Shown: piece by piece, positions 33,581-45,589 of the stretch
How the letters are laid out: each line of letters opens with the position of its first letter
Position numbering within the stretch: position 1 is the stretch's first letter
Origin: Massariosphaeria phaeospora
Lineage: Eukaryota; Ascomycota; Dothideomycetes; Pleosporales
NCBI GenBank assembly: GCA_011032825.1
Contig: JAADJZ010000016.1
Location: 868,001-932,000, forward strand
Length of the DNA stretch: 64,000 bases
Reading direction: 5' to 3'
The notes under the pieces: generated by a model
The model's input: only the letters and a program-made list of their open reading frames with translations
What the model was told of the DNA's origin: nothing
Databases searched by the model: none
Made by a program: the position numbers and the translations under genes

Positions 33581-35632
33581 ATAAAGAATGTAATAAATTC
33601 GATAAAGTTTATTTACAGCAAAAGCGAAGCAACTTTATATACTTCTTGCTAGGCAGCTATTAATGCTTTACTAGAAGCCTAAAGCGTTTGTAGCCGCAAG
33701 CAATATATTGTTAATATACTAAGCTAGCGAGCTTATAAAGTTTATTTAAAAAAGTGCGAAGTTTACCTAAGCGCTATATATTAGTTCTAAAATCTACTAA
33801 AATTCTACAACTAAAGCAATTTATAAAGCTTTTAGCTTATTACATAAGCTTTTTTTTTTAGTTTGTAGCAATTTACTTACTTTGTTAGCGCTTTAGCGTT
33901 TTTTCTAAAAGCGTACTATTTTAAAAGTTTTTAGCAATTTTCTATTAGCGTTCTAGTAAGCTACCGAATTTTTTTGCTAGGTAGATAAAACTTTTGTGTT
34001 TTTGAGTTTTAGCGCTAGTTTCTATGTAGGCTAGTTATAGCTAGTTTATTTTACAAAATACTTAAGCTACTGTTTTTTTTTAACTACTTTTTAGCGTTCT
34101 TTTGTAATGCGTTTAACAAACTACTTTTGCTCGCTTTTTACTATAATGCTGTTTAGTTTTTAGTTAAAAGTTTTTTATTTCTCTAGCGAATTATTTGCTG
34201 CAAGTCTTAGCTTATCTATTAGAAATATTAGATTTATTTCTAGTAGAGTATTCAAAACGACATTGCTTAAAGATTTAACTTTTAAAACTATATACTTACT
34301 ATTTTTCTAGTTAAGTTTTTTACTTAGGCGCTTATTAGAAATATGTTTGCTATACTACAACTAAACTTTGTTTTTTATCTAAAGCAAAAGTGCTTCTTTT
34401 CTATGTCAATTTGCTTATTTTTTTTTGCTTTTATTAGGCCTTCGCTATAGCAGCTTGCGCGAAGTTAATAACTTTTTTTATTTTTTTAGCTATTTCTGCT
34501 GCGCTTTGCTTAGAGTTTAGAGTTGCCTAGTAAAGCGTGTTCGCTTTTTTCTTTACTTAAAACTAAATTAAGTTTATTTTGTAGCTATGCTGCAGAAAAA
34601 AAGAGCTTACTTTTGTTAACACTATTTTTTGTTTTTAAATTGCAATTTGTACGATAGAGCATAGCTGCGCTTAGTTTTTTTAGTTTTAGTTTACAAATAG
34701 TTTTAAAACAGTTTTAATTATTAAATTTGCTTTTTTTGTAGCTTCGTTAGTTTTTAGGTAAAAAGCTATAGATAGCTGCTTTACGATTCTAAGCTTTTTG
34801 CAAAGCGTTTTCTAGAATTTACTTACAAATTGTGCTTTTTAGTTAGAAACAATAGCGTAGAAAAGCTAGTAGTAAGCTACTACTTTTTCGATAAATACCT
34901 TTGCTACAGTTGCTGCGTTAATTTTCGCTATAGAGATTAAAATTATATTCTTGCTTAATTAGTTTGTAATAACTAGTAGGTTTGTACATTCGTTGCTTTT
35001 TAGCAGGTCTATAATAAAATCTATAAACAATTCTTTTTAGATTTTATCTAGAACAAAAAGTAAGCAAAGAAAGCTACTTTTTATTTTTTGCTATAGTTTC
35101 GCTCGTTTACACGCATCGCAGTTAGCAATGTACTATTAAATGTTCGAGCTTATTTTTAGCTAGAAGAAGTTTCTTTTAAGAATATTATAAGTGTTTTTTT
35201 TGCTAGAGTGCTTTGCAATAAGCGAGTTGTAAGCTTTAAAAATTAATCTAGTACGCAGTTAATACGTTTTCGGCACTTATTTCTTTTCTCAATAAAAAAG
35301 CGCGTTGTTTTTAATAGCGCAGTTTGCTAAAAACGCTTTTAATTAAAGGCCTAAAAGAAACTTCCTACGTGTACTTTTTTTAGTTTAGCTTTTCTTTACG
35401 GCTTCTAAAGCTCCCTAGTACAAATTGTTTTTTTAAACTTTTTTATTCTAAAGTTTATCTAAAAACAGCTTTTTTGCATTATTCTTAGAATTGTTTTTTG
35501 TGCTAGCATTTTTTTTTTGTCTAGCAGTATTTTATCTAAAGCTCGTAGTATCTTGCTTCTTAAAGCTTGTACTAATCTAAGAAAAAACATTTTGCTCTAA
35601 AGCTTTTGCTGTATTTGCTTTGTAAAAAGTAT
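33581..35632 (-). mobile_element. Ty3/gypsy fragment with integrase (element G), RIP-dead
   Basis: The minus strand reads an integrase: zinc-finger part YIANCDACKRAKL (about 35110), core ELFIDFIIDLLKSNECTNLL (about 35020–34960), VITN, then VVAYY and a TNEATKKANLIIKTV block corresponding to the TDGATERAN signature of one gypsy lineage. The lineage differs from elements A, B and C. RT and gag, expected to the right, are absent; the fragment is cut at 35633, where pogo element D begins. Confidence 0.65.
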
Positions 35633-35835
35633 TAACGTACTTTACAACTTTGCTGCTTACATAGGTTAGCTACTTACTTTTGCTAAGCTTCTACTAAAAC
35701 TTTTACTTTTTTAATGTTTTAACAACAATAGTACTTAGAAGCTTTTTACGAACGTTAGATACAACTTGCTTTTAAAGCTATTAATTAAAACGCAACGCTT
35801 TTTTAACAACGCGTTGCAGTTATATATAATGTTTC

Positions 35836-36055
35836 TATAAAACCAAGTAGCTTTACGTATTTGTTTTCTTTCGATTAATAGCTACTATAGGTTATAACGA
35901 GCTAGACTAGTTTCTTGCAAAGTCTTTAAAGTACTTCGCATTAAATTGCTACTAAAATAGCAATTCGTTTCTTTTACACGAATATACTATTTTTATTACT
36001 ATACTATTAATCTATTTTAAGTATTATCAAACCTACGATTAAACGCAGTTTTATA
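35836..36055 (+). repeat. 5' LTR of element C
   Basis: 220 bp. Its start TATAAAACCAAG is TGTAAAG-type with G-to-A changes, and it ends CGCAGTTTTATA. Inverted match to 2931–3151 and 10097–10317. Confidence 0.93.
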
Positions 36056-37141
36056 TTCAAATTGCTTTATTAAAATACTTTCGATAGATCGATTACCTCG
36101 TTTACAATATTTAATTTATTTAACAATTAAGCTACGTTGCTTTTAGAACACTTAGATAAAGGTTCTATTATGCAACTAAGCACTTTTCAACTTCTAGTCG
36201 TAGATAAAACTAAATAAAATAAAAATGCTAATAAAGAAGTTTAGATTAGTAATAGTGCTAACGTTTTAGAGCGTAGTTGCGCTTCTAGCGTTAAACTAAG
36301 CTAAAATAACCTAGTTCGCTTCAAAAGAAATTCTAACACTTTACTTTTAAACGATAAAAATAACAACGTACTATTAAACTTTTCTACGAAGCGAGCTTTT
36401 AACAACCTAAAGACTTAGTAGCAGAATAAACAAAACTATACAGAACTTATTCGCTTTAAAGCGTTAAAAGCTTTATACTAAAACAAAAACAAAACGGCGC
36501 TTACTAAAGCTATTAGGCAACTAGTTGTGCTAGCACCTACTTAAACTATTTTCAACTAGGTTAATTTGCTTCGCTTTAAGCTACTGCATTGCTATTTGAA
36601 GAAAAATCGCGTAGACTACAACTAATAGGTTTGCAATTGCAAAGGCTACTACACAAAAAGCTTCAACTTCTTTAGCAAACTTTAAAAAGTTTTTTTTAAG
36701 TTAACGTACGTTACCGAAAACTTTTGTACGCTTTAAAAAACCTATAAGATTTATAAAAAAATGCAATTTTCTTTATAGTTCTCTACTTAGGCATTGCTTA
36801 AAGAACAAATGTTAAGTACCTTAGGCACTTTTAAAAAACGTAAGTAGCAAGTATACAATTCTATTAAAGCTTTACGTTAAAAGCTATTTTAAACTTTTTT
36901 TAACTTACTTCTACTTTTTTAACTTCTTTGAACTAAGATTAACTAAACAAGCTTATTTAGCATAGCAGCAAACTTCACCGCGGCACTTTTCAAAGAAGTA
37001 AAAAAGCAACTACGTTACTTTTTGCTGCAAAGTTGCACTACTTTCTACTAAGTAGAGCAAAAAGCTAATTAGATCTATTGTAACTTCTAATAGAATAGCA
37101 AGATCTAAAGAAAAACTAAAAAAAACAAAAAGCAAGCTGCG

Positions 37142-37363
37142 TTGCTAACAAAACATAAATTAACTTATTCTAATGCCAAACGGCACAAAAAGAAACGCAA
37201 CGGCCGCTTTAAGCCTAAGAGAAGTAATAACAAAAAAAACAAAAGCTTTAACGAGCTAGTTTGCTACGCATGTAACAAACTAAGCTATTTTATCTTTGCT
37301 TACTTTAACAAAGCAAAGAAAAACGCTTACTTTGAGAAAAAAAAAAAAAAGGCAAAAGCTTAA
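37142..37363 (+). pseudogene. Gag nucleocapsid (zinc knuckle) fragment of element C
   Basis: 73-codon Lys-rich frame with ELVCYACNKLSYFIFAYFNK: the first two Cys of a CX2CX4HX4C knuckle remain, and His and the last Cys are now Tyr. It matches 8780–9010 of the sister element. Confidence 0.75.
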
Positions 37364-37433
37364 AAAATTAGCTTTTTACTTTGTAGCTTATATCGACTTG
37401 TTATAGTTAAAGAAAGTAAGCACTTTTTGTAAA

Positions 37434-37757
37434 ATGCTAACAAGCAAGAACTCAACGTTTTTAACCGCGTTAGCGAAAATTAAAAGTTTAAAAAACTTAA
37501 AAGCAATTGTAGATAGTAGAGCTTATTTTAATGTTCTTTTAGCTGTCGTAGCGAAAGAACAGAATCTAGTACTTAAACTAATCTCTAATATTCTCTTTAT
37601 ATTACTAAGTAAATTAAGTTACACTATTTATAGTTGTACTGTAGCAAAGGTTTTTATTACAAACTTTAAAAGCAAAGTACAGACCTATAGAATTTCCTTT
37701 GTAGTAGCTAATTTCAAAAAGCTTTCGATGTATCTCGAACTCTCTTGGATAGATTAG
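37434..37757 (+). pseudogene. Retropepsin-like protease fragment of element C
   Basis: 107-codon frame with LKAIVDSRA at the catalytic loop (Gly to Arg) and a GKVQTYR-equivalent KSKVQTYR. Near-identical to 8403–8717. It sits between the zinc knuckle and RT, as in gypsy pol. Confidence 0.75.
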
Positions 37758-38279
37758 TTTTAGCTAAAGTTAAACTATTCGCGTCGCCGCATGCTCTTTA
37801 GAGGCATAAAAAACCTAAATAAACTAAACTATACTAAAGTAGCTATAAAAAACGCAGCAAAGTTTGTTTAAACTTTAAATAGTTTTAATGCAAAGCTTTA
37901 TGTCTATTTGATTAGTGCACTTTCTAAAGCAAGCAACTAAAAAAAGCAAAACTCTAGTTTGCAACTTAAATATTAGAAGTACTAAAACGTAGCGAGTTTT
38001 AATAGCTCGTTAGTAATAGCGTCTTATAAAAAGCAAAATTTCGCAATTAAATTCTAGTCTAGTACAACCTTTTTGCATTAACCTCTGTACAACATGTTAA
38101 CAGCAAAATTAAAGTATTTTTGCAAATACGTAAACGAGTACTTTAATAGAAAATAAATAAAGCGCTTAAAGTCTTTAGCTAGTGCGCTAATTCTCTTTGC
38201 AAAAAAAAAAAATAGCACTTTAAAACTTTGCGTTGACTATTAAGGCCTTAACAAAATTACAATTAAAAATTGTTATTCT

Positions 38280-41000
38280 TTGCTCTTTATTGCAGAGTTC
38301 TTGAAGAGATTAGCTAAAGCGAAAGTTTATACTAAGCTTGACATTCGTAAAGCCTATTACAAGATTTAAATTAAAAAAAAAAAAAATAGAAAACAGCTTT
38401 TAGAACTCGATATAGTTATTTTAAGTACTTTGTTATGCTATTTGGTTTTACGAATGCTTCTGCAGCATTTTAAGCTTACATTAACTAAGCTTTTGCTAAG
38501 TTAGTTAACGTAACTTGTATTATGTACTTTAACAACATTCTAGTGTTTTCTAACACAAAAAAAGTCTATGTAAGCTAGGTTAAAAAAGTTTTTTAACGTT
38601 TGCGTAAAGCAAAGCTATACTTAAAGCTTAGTAAGTGCGAGTAGCACATATAGCAAACAAAGTACCTAAGTTACATTGTATACCTAGAAAAAGTTAAAAT
38701 AAACCTAAAACAAATTAAAACGATTTAGAAGTAGCTAATGCTAAATACGGTTTGAAATATTCGAGTATTTATAAGCTTTATAAACTATTATTAGCGCTTT
38801 ATTGCTAAGTTCTCTAAGCTTGCTCTACTATTAACTAAACTAACCTAGAAAAAGCTAGAAGCGGCCCGAAGCAAGCACGCTTAAAAAAAAGAAAAAAGCT
38901 AGCGAATTAACTTTAGAACTAAAGCTAAGAAAGCGTTTAGAAAACTTAAGAGTGCTTTTTTTAATATTTTTATTCTAGCTTATTATAAAGCAGAATAGCT
39001 TACAAAGCTCAAAACTAACGCTTCTAAAAGCGCTATTCGTAGAATTCTAAGCTAGAAAGTTTCTAACAGTAAAAACAGCGAAAAAAGTGCGCATTAGCGC
39101 TTAATTGGTTTTTTCTTGCAGAAAATAAACAAGGCAGAGTATAATTACAATACTTATAATAAAAAGTTATTAGCAATTAACAAAAGTTTGTTATACTTTT
39201 GCTATTTCTTTTTAAGTATTCTGTTTAATCTCTATACAAATTACAATAACTTACGATAGTTTATAAAAAAAAAACTCTAAATTATTATTAAGTTTGCGCT
39301 TACAAAAAGTTAACAAAGTACAACTTTGTTATAATTTATCAACCTAAAAAAACAAATCTAGCCGATAGCTTTTTCTAACGACTAGACTATATAAAGAAAG
39401 CTTATGCTTTTGCGTAAAAAAGCAATAAAATCTACGTAGATTTATTACGAGCTTTAATAACTTGTAGTGTCTATAGTAAGCTCGTTTTAGTAGCAGCAAT
39501 TACAAAATTAGCTAGCTAACCTACAAAAAAACTAAGCCTGCTAACTTTTTTAAAGAAAATAAAAGCTTTAGACTCGAAAATGCATATTAGAGAAAAACTA
39601 ACTCAAGCACTTTAGCTTAGGCTCTTGAAGAATAAAGTTCTTTTAAGTAATTTAGCAAGCGATTCTGCAAACTCTTTAGACTTAAACTTAGATTTTAACT
39701 TAAAAAACGAGTTTAAACTAGTAGAGCCTATAGTAGCCTAAAATAAACTAAAACTAGCTATAACAAAGCAGTTAAATAAGATCTACTTTAATACAACGAA
39801 AAAAAAAGCTAAAGCTTTTTAAAAATGTTATAACAGCTCGATAGCTAGCTACTTTAGCGTTAAAAAAACTTTAGAGAAAGTTAAACGCCAATACGAGTAG
39901 AAAAGCATAAAGAAAAATATTAAAAGTACTACAACAACTGTTTAAAGTGTTGCAAATTAGTAGCAGCTAAACATAGCTTTTACAAACTCTTTATACTTTT
40001 GCTAGCGCTTAATAGCTCGTAGTATAATGTTACAATAAACTTTATTACAAAACTTTTACTATTAAAGTATATAAAGCAAGTACACAACTCTATTCTTGTT
40101 GTAGTAAACTGCTTAACTAAAATAGCCTACTATATTCTAGCTCGCGTTAACTAAACAGCAAAAAACTTTGCAATAGTTTAAATAAAAGAAATTGTAAAAC
40201 TTTACGGCGTTTCAAAGAACGTTATTTTAAACTAAAGTTTTATTATAAACTTAAAGTTCTAGAACAGCTTCTACTACTATCTTAGCTTAATAAGCATTCT
40301 CTTTTTTACTTATTACTCTCAAACAAATAGTTAAACCAAAAGATAAAATCAAACGCTAGAATAGTACTTTCAATGTTACTGTTGCTTTGAATAGAACAAT
40401 TGAATTGTGTAGCTACTAGTAGCGAAGTTCGCGTACAACAATAGCTAATACGTAACTACAAAAATTACTTTTTTTATAGCGTACTACAAAGCGTTTTTAA
40501 AAGCTTTAAATTAGCTTGAAATGCTTTTTAGTAACGAACAGTTGTTTATAGAAACAAGCATAGTAGCTTACATAATTACTCTCTAAGCTAAATACTAGCG
40601 CAAAATTGAAGCCGCAAACGCTTATTAGAAAAAGTATTTTAACAAGCGTAGAAAGCACATTTTGCTAAAGCAAAGTAACTAGGTGCTAATTTTAAACTAC
40701 TACATGAAATCTACTAGGCTAAAGAAAAAGCTTAACTAAAAGTACGTAGAGCTAAGTACTATTGTAAACTAAATTAGCACTAACGCGTACTAAGTAGACT
40801 TTTTTAAACTAAAAAGTGTTTATCTAGTTTTTTACGTATTCCTGTTAAAACTTTACAACTAGAAAAAGTTAATACTTTTTTAAAGCAAGCTTTTAGTAGA
40901 TACTTTGCGCACTTTTGAAAACAACGTGTACTACGTTAAAAAAGTGCTTAATAAAAAGAAATCTTCGATTAGCACCTAGAAATACCTCGTTAAATAAAAA
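38280..41000 (+). pseudogene. RT–RNase H–integrase–chromodomain of element C (dead)
   Basis: RT begins [19 protein letters not shown] (about 38305–38370), with the catalytic block at about 38520. The integrase HHCC region is near 39.83–39.95 kb, and the core with VTINFITKLLLLKYIKQVHN begins near 40.03 kb. SQTNS and LVAKFAYNNS mark the C-terminal core. The chromodomain-like end has the aromatic-Lys pattern YLVKQK. TAG/TAA codons replace Gln and Trp positions all along. Confidence 0.8.
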
Positions 41001-41449
41001 GAATACTTATGTAAAGAGATTGCTAGAGTAAGCAAGTTCTAATGTAGAAAGTAATAAATTAATGCAGTTGTATTTATAAGATAAAAGAGCTTTTTATACT
41101 TTCTACGCTACGCCGGAATTCGTCGGTGCTTAGCCAAAAGTTAGCAAAGCAATCTCGTACGAGATTGCTCTAACTAAGGCCTAGCAACTAAGGCATTTCA
41201 TTAGGCATCCGCTTATTACACTTAAACAATAAAAACTCTTAAAAACCTAAGCCGAATATAAGTGCAAATGCACTTAACGATTTTTAAAAAAAAAAAAAAA
41301 ATTGTAGCAAAAAAAATAAAAAACGCACTCTAGGCGATGTGCTTTTAGAAAGAAAATAGTTAACACGTTTTACTTTGCTACTTAACGCATAGTTAGCATT
41401 AAGATTTTTAAAAAATTTAAGATTTTCTAAGTTACAAACATTTTTAAAA

Positions 41450-42350
41450 GAAATAATATATTATTTTACTATCGAAAGGCATAGCGTTAAAAGAGCTACT
41501 TTGTACTATTATAAGCTAGTGTAGCACACTTTATAGCAAAGAAAAACAAAGTAAGTTTTAAAGATGTATGTATAACTATGCTACTTTTAAGCAAACTACT
41601 TTTACACTAACTACTAGGTATTAGCTTTTGTTACGCTAAAATAAAGTTCTAAAACGCTAACGCTGTGCTTAAAAACTAATTTAAGTAAAAAAACTACTTT
41701 TAACGCTACAATAGCTTAAAAAGCCGCAATCTAACGCTAAGAACTACTAAGCTATTTACAACTTTTTAGCCGAAGTTTATAAACTTTATTATAAGTAACT
41801 TAACTTTCTTTGTAAGCATACTTTTTTGCATTTTGTTTTTTTTAACTGCACGCTTTGCAGTTGCGTTGGCAAAGTTCGCAAAAAGCTAAGCGCGCTCGCA
41901 ATTTCTTTTAGCTGCTAGATTAATAACAACGCAAGCTTTTTTAAACTAGAATATGTTAATACGAGTTATAGTAGCTTATAATAGGCTAACATACTTTTTT
42001 ACGCGAAGTATTAGCTTGCTTAATATTTTCTTAAAGCTTTGCTGCTACCAACTAGTTGAACAACTGCTTAAAATACTTTTACTAGAAAGCAGTAGCTTTA
42101 ACGGTGCAAACGCAACTATTTAGCTTAACCTTAGCATTAGAATTTTTATTAAAGTTAGTAGATTTATTGTAAAAGTAGAAGTGCGCGCTGTAGAAAGCAT
42201 ATTAGCAACTAAAAACTAAATTAGCGCTTTGCTACACTCTAAGAAGTTATAACACATACTTATTAAGCGTTTTAAAAATGTCTTTGCAAGTTTTGCTTAT
42301 TTTTATTATAGCAAGCTTTACTTTATTGTTAGTGTACGCTTTGAACTAGC
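41450..42350 (-). pseudogene. Antisense Cys-rich frame in the 3' region of element C
   Basis: Minus-strand counterpart of 4180–4990. Near 41845–41885 it reads RLAFCELCQRNCKACS, with CX2CX3CX2C complete and no stop inside the motif. Flanks are degraded. The persistence of the same frame in two separately mutated copies supports a real antisense gene in this family. Confidence 0.45.
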
Positions 42351-43279
42351 GAAAAGTTTTAAAAACTTTTTTTTTTAGTTTTAGGCGCGCTAGGGAACAG
42401 AGGCTTGTAAGCAAAATTAAAAAAACTACAAAATAACTCTTGTTGCGAACTTTTTTTAAAGCGAGCATAACTTTTTTTAACTTATTTTAAAGCTTTTCTA
42501 GTACTTTATATAAAATTAGAATAGCTTATAATACTTTTAACTAGTTTAGATACGCACTAAATAGTAGTTTTAGTTTGTATTAAAACACTAGAAGCATTTT
42601 AGATACCTATGCTTTTTGCTTTTGTTGTTTTTAACAATTTACTCTTAGTACAAATGCTTGTTAAAGTTGTTAACAACAAGCATGCAGCATTCTACTTAGC
42701 TTAGGTAATAGTACTTTCTATTGCTTTAGAACGCAACGCAACGCGCGTAGAAGTGCACTATAAAGTTGCTATTGTCTAGAATGTCATTACTAACTCTAGT
42801 AATGTTTATGTTAGCTAGTAAAGAATTAAAGTAGCTAAGAAAAAGCTAACGCAAGTTAATATGCAAAAAAAAAACTAATACATTGTTAGCTACTAAACAC
42901 TTTACAATAGCTTATTATAACCTAAATCAACTTACTTATTCTAACGTTAACTAATTTTCAAATTCAAGAATTTAGCAAAGTTAATGTAAAAATAAAAGTT
43001 AAAAAGAGCTAGTACGAGCTATAAAAGAACTATAGGCAGCACTTGCTGCTAGGTTGAAAATTCGCTAGATTCTGCTAGCAGTACACTTTACCGCTAGCTT
43101 TACCAAAAAAAACTTTACTACTTTTTTACTTTAACTTTACTTAAGTTCGTACTAGTTCGAAGCATTAGTATAGAGCTCTAAGAAGCTATTCTACTTTACA
43201 ATAGCTTATATAAGCTTCTATTAGAAAATTTCAAACGAAGTTAGTTTACGAAACGTTTGAGCTTTTAGAAAAAAAAAAA

Positions 43280-43500
43280 TGTAAAGCTAAGTAGCTTAAC
43301 GTATTTGTTTTCTTTTGATTAACAGCTACTATAGGTTATAACGAGCTAGACTAGTTTTTTGCAAAGCTTTTAAAAGTACCTCGCACTAAATTGCTACTAA
43401 AACAGCGATTCGTTTCTTTTACACGAATATACTATTTTCATTACTATACTATTAATCTATTTTAAGTGTTATTAAATCTACGATTAAACGCAGTTTTACA
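43280..43500 (+). repeat. 3' LTR of element C
   Basis: 221 bp, TGTAAAGCTAAG to CGCAGTTTTACA, preceded by an A-rich purine tract and followed by the GTTTC duplication. Confidence 0.95.
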
Positions 43501-45589
43501 GTTTCTCAAAAAAACACTAAGCAATTAACGCGTTAAACAACTTTTACAAGTAAATTGCTAGCCTAAATTAAAGAACTTAAAAAAGCTTGAAAAGAAAGTA
43601 ATTGTAGAGCATATACTTAAGCTTGTTACGCAAGAATTTCTTTTTAAGCTCGCAGCTGTAGCTAATATAGCTAATTCTTTGCGCGCTAAGCGTAATATAG
43701 GCTAAGTTAGTGTAAACTAGCTTAGTACGTTTATCAAACGCTGCTCTAAGCTTAAAGTAAAATTTAATTGCAAATACAACTACAAAAAAGTACTTTGCAA
43801 GAATTCTAAAGTTATACAAAACTAGTTTAGCCTAGTAACGTAGATTTCTAGCGAGTTGCTTACCTAAGCGAGTTGCTTACTTGCGCTAAGCTCTTTACTA
43901 ATACTTACTTCTTTTTTTCTACTACGCAATAGCTTAACTACACAACGCACTACGCGCTTCAAACGAAAGCTAAATATAGTTTGCAATCTAGGCTATTTAA
44001 CGCAACGCAACACTTTTTTAGCAACGCGCTGCATTAATCTACAACGTTTCTTAAAAAATACTAAGCAATTAGCTTGCTAAAAAACTTCTACGACGCGATT
44101 GCACACTTAACTTAATAAAGCTCTGTTTAACAAAAAACACAGTAATTAAAAAGTATGCTATTAACTTTAACGCGCAAAGCTTTCTACTTAGGCTTGCTAA
44201 GTTAGAGAATAAAGCTAACCTACTACTCGCAGCGCAAGGCTAGCTACTAGTTAAAAAAAACTAGGTTACGTTGTTCGTTAGGCGTTACTCTAAGCTCTAG
44301 ATTAAGTTTAATTAAAAGTACAACTATAAAAGAGCTTTCTATAAGAATTTTAAGCTTGTAGCTAACTAGTTTAAGCTTGTAGCAAACATAAAAGCTAAGT
44401 ACAGCGTAGTAAACAAGAATACTTACAACTTTAATAAAACAGGTTTTATAATAGGCTAGATTTTAACGAGTATAGTAATTACTAGCTTAGAGCGTTAAAA
44501 ACAGCTAAAAATAGTGCAGCAAGGTAATAGAAAGTAAACAACAGTAGTACAAAGCGTTAACGCAATAGAGTAAGCTATTCTACTTTTTATTATTTTTTAG
44601 AGCAAGAACTACTTCTTTGCTTAGTATAAAAAGAATAGCTTACTTTGCAACTAAGTTATCGCAGTTTCTAAAAACAGCTAAACAAACAACGAGCTAGGTC
44701 TAAAGTAGTTAAAGCACTTTAACGCTTATACAAAGAAACGTACTGTTAAAACAGTACGTTTACTTTTTATTAATAGCTATAAAAGCTATAACTCGCTCGC
44801 TTTCTAGTAGTACTATAAGAATAACAGCATTGTTACTTTTTGCATACTTTCTTACTTGTTGCACTTTTTACAGCTTTTTAATGTTAGCTGTTTTGCGCCT
44901 TTAAAAAAAGCGTACGGCTGCTAAGCTACGAATCTAATGCGCAACTAAATCAACTACATTACTAAACTTAAGTTTTTGCTATACTTTATTAGCGCTTACA
45001 ACGCTTTTATTACAAAAAGCAATATCTAAAAAAGCTTTCAAAGTGCTAGATTAGTTTTATTTAACTTAAAAGCAGTAATTTTGAAGCTTAACGTGTAGCT
45101 TTGCACTCTACTATTACTTACCGTAAAAAACAGTTCCTAGCAGTTTCAAACTCTAAGCAATACTTTAAAATTTAAGTTGCAATCAACGCTAATTTAAAAG
45201 AAAATTCAAAAGCATGTAAATAGCTTTTTTACTTTAATAGTTAATGCTTTTGCAAAGCTTTCTAAAAGCGCAAAGTATGTAGCAGCTTCTATGCTGCTAC
45301 TACGCAACTAAGTTGCTAAACTTTAAGCTACTAACAAAGCTTTTTTGCAACGAAAATTGCACAAAAGAAAGTGTGTACAGCAAAAAAGTACTTTTACAGT
45401 TAAAAAAAGCGTGCGCTTAACAGCTCTTAAGGCGTTTAAAACGCGCAGTAATAAAAAAAAAGCAAAAAAAAAAGCTCGTAGTAATGCTAGTAATTAGAGC
45501 AGCTAGCTTTTAAAACGCTGTAAACGCTGCAGCGAGCTAGAGCACAATAAGCGCACGTATAAGTTAGATGCAGCAGTTAATTCTAAGTA

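Larger units (their letters stand above)
35836..43500 (+). mobile_element. Ty3/gypsy LTR retrotransposon (element C), full length, RIP-degraded
   Basis: 7.67 kb with LTRs 35836–36055 (220 bp) and 43280–43500 (221 bp), and an exact GTTTC duplication at 35831–35835 and 43501–43505. Plus-strand order: zinc-knuckle gag end (37142–37363), protease (37434–37757), RT (about 38.28–38.7 kb; YFNNILVFSNT at about 38525, both catalytic Asp now Asn), RNase H, and integrase (about 39.83–40.5 kb; TINFITKLL, AYNNS). A chromodomain-like block follows (KVLNKKKSSISTQKYLVKQK, about 40.93–41.0 kb), then about 2.2 kb of non-pol sequence and a purine tract (43270–43279). Sister of element A in inverted orientation. 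Confidence 0.93.
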
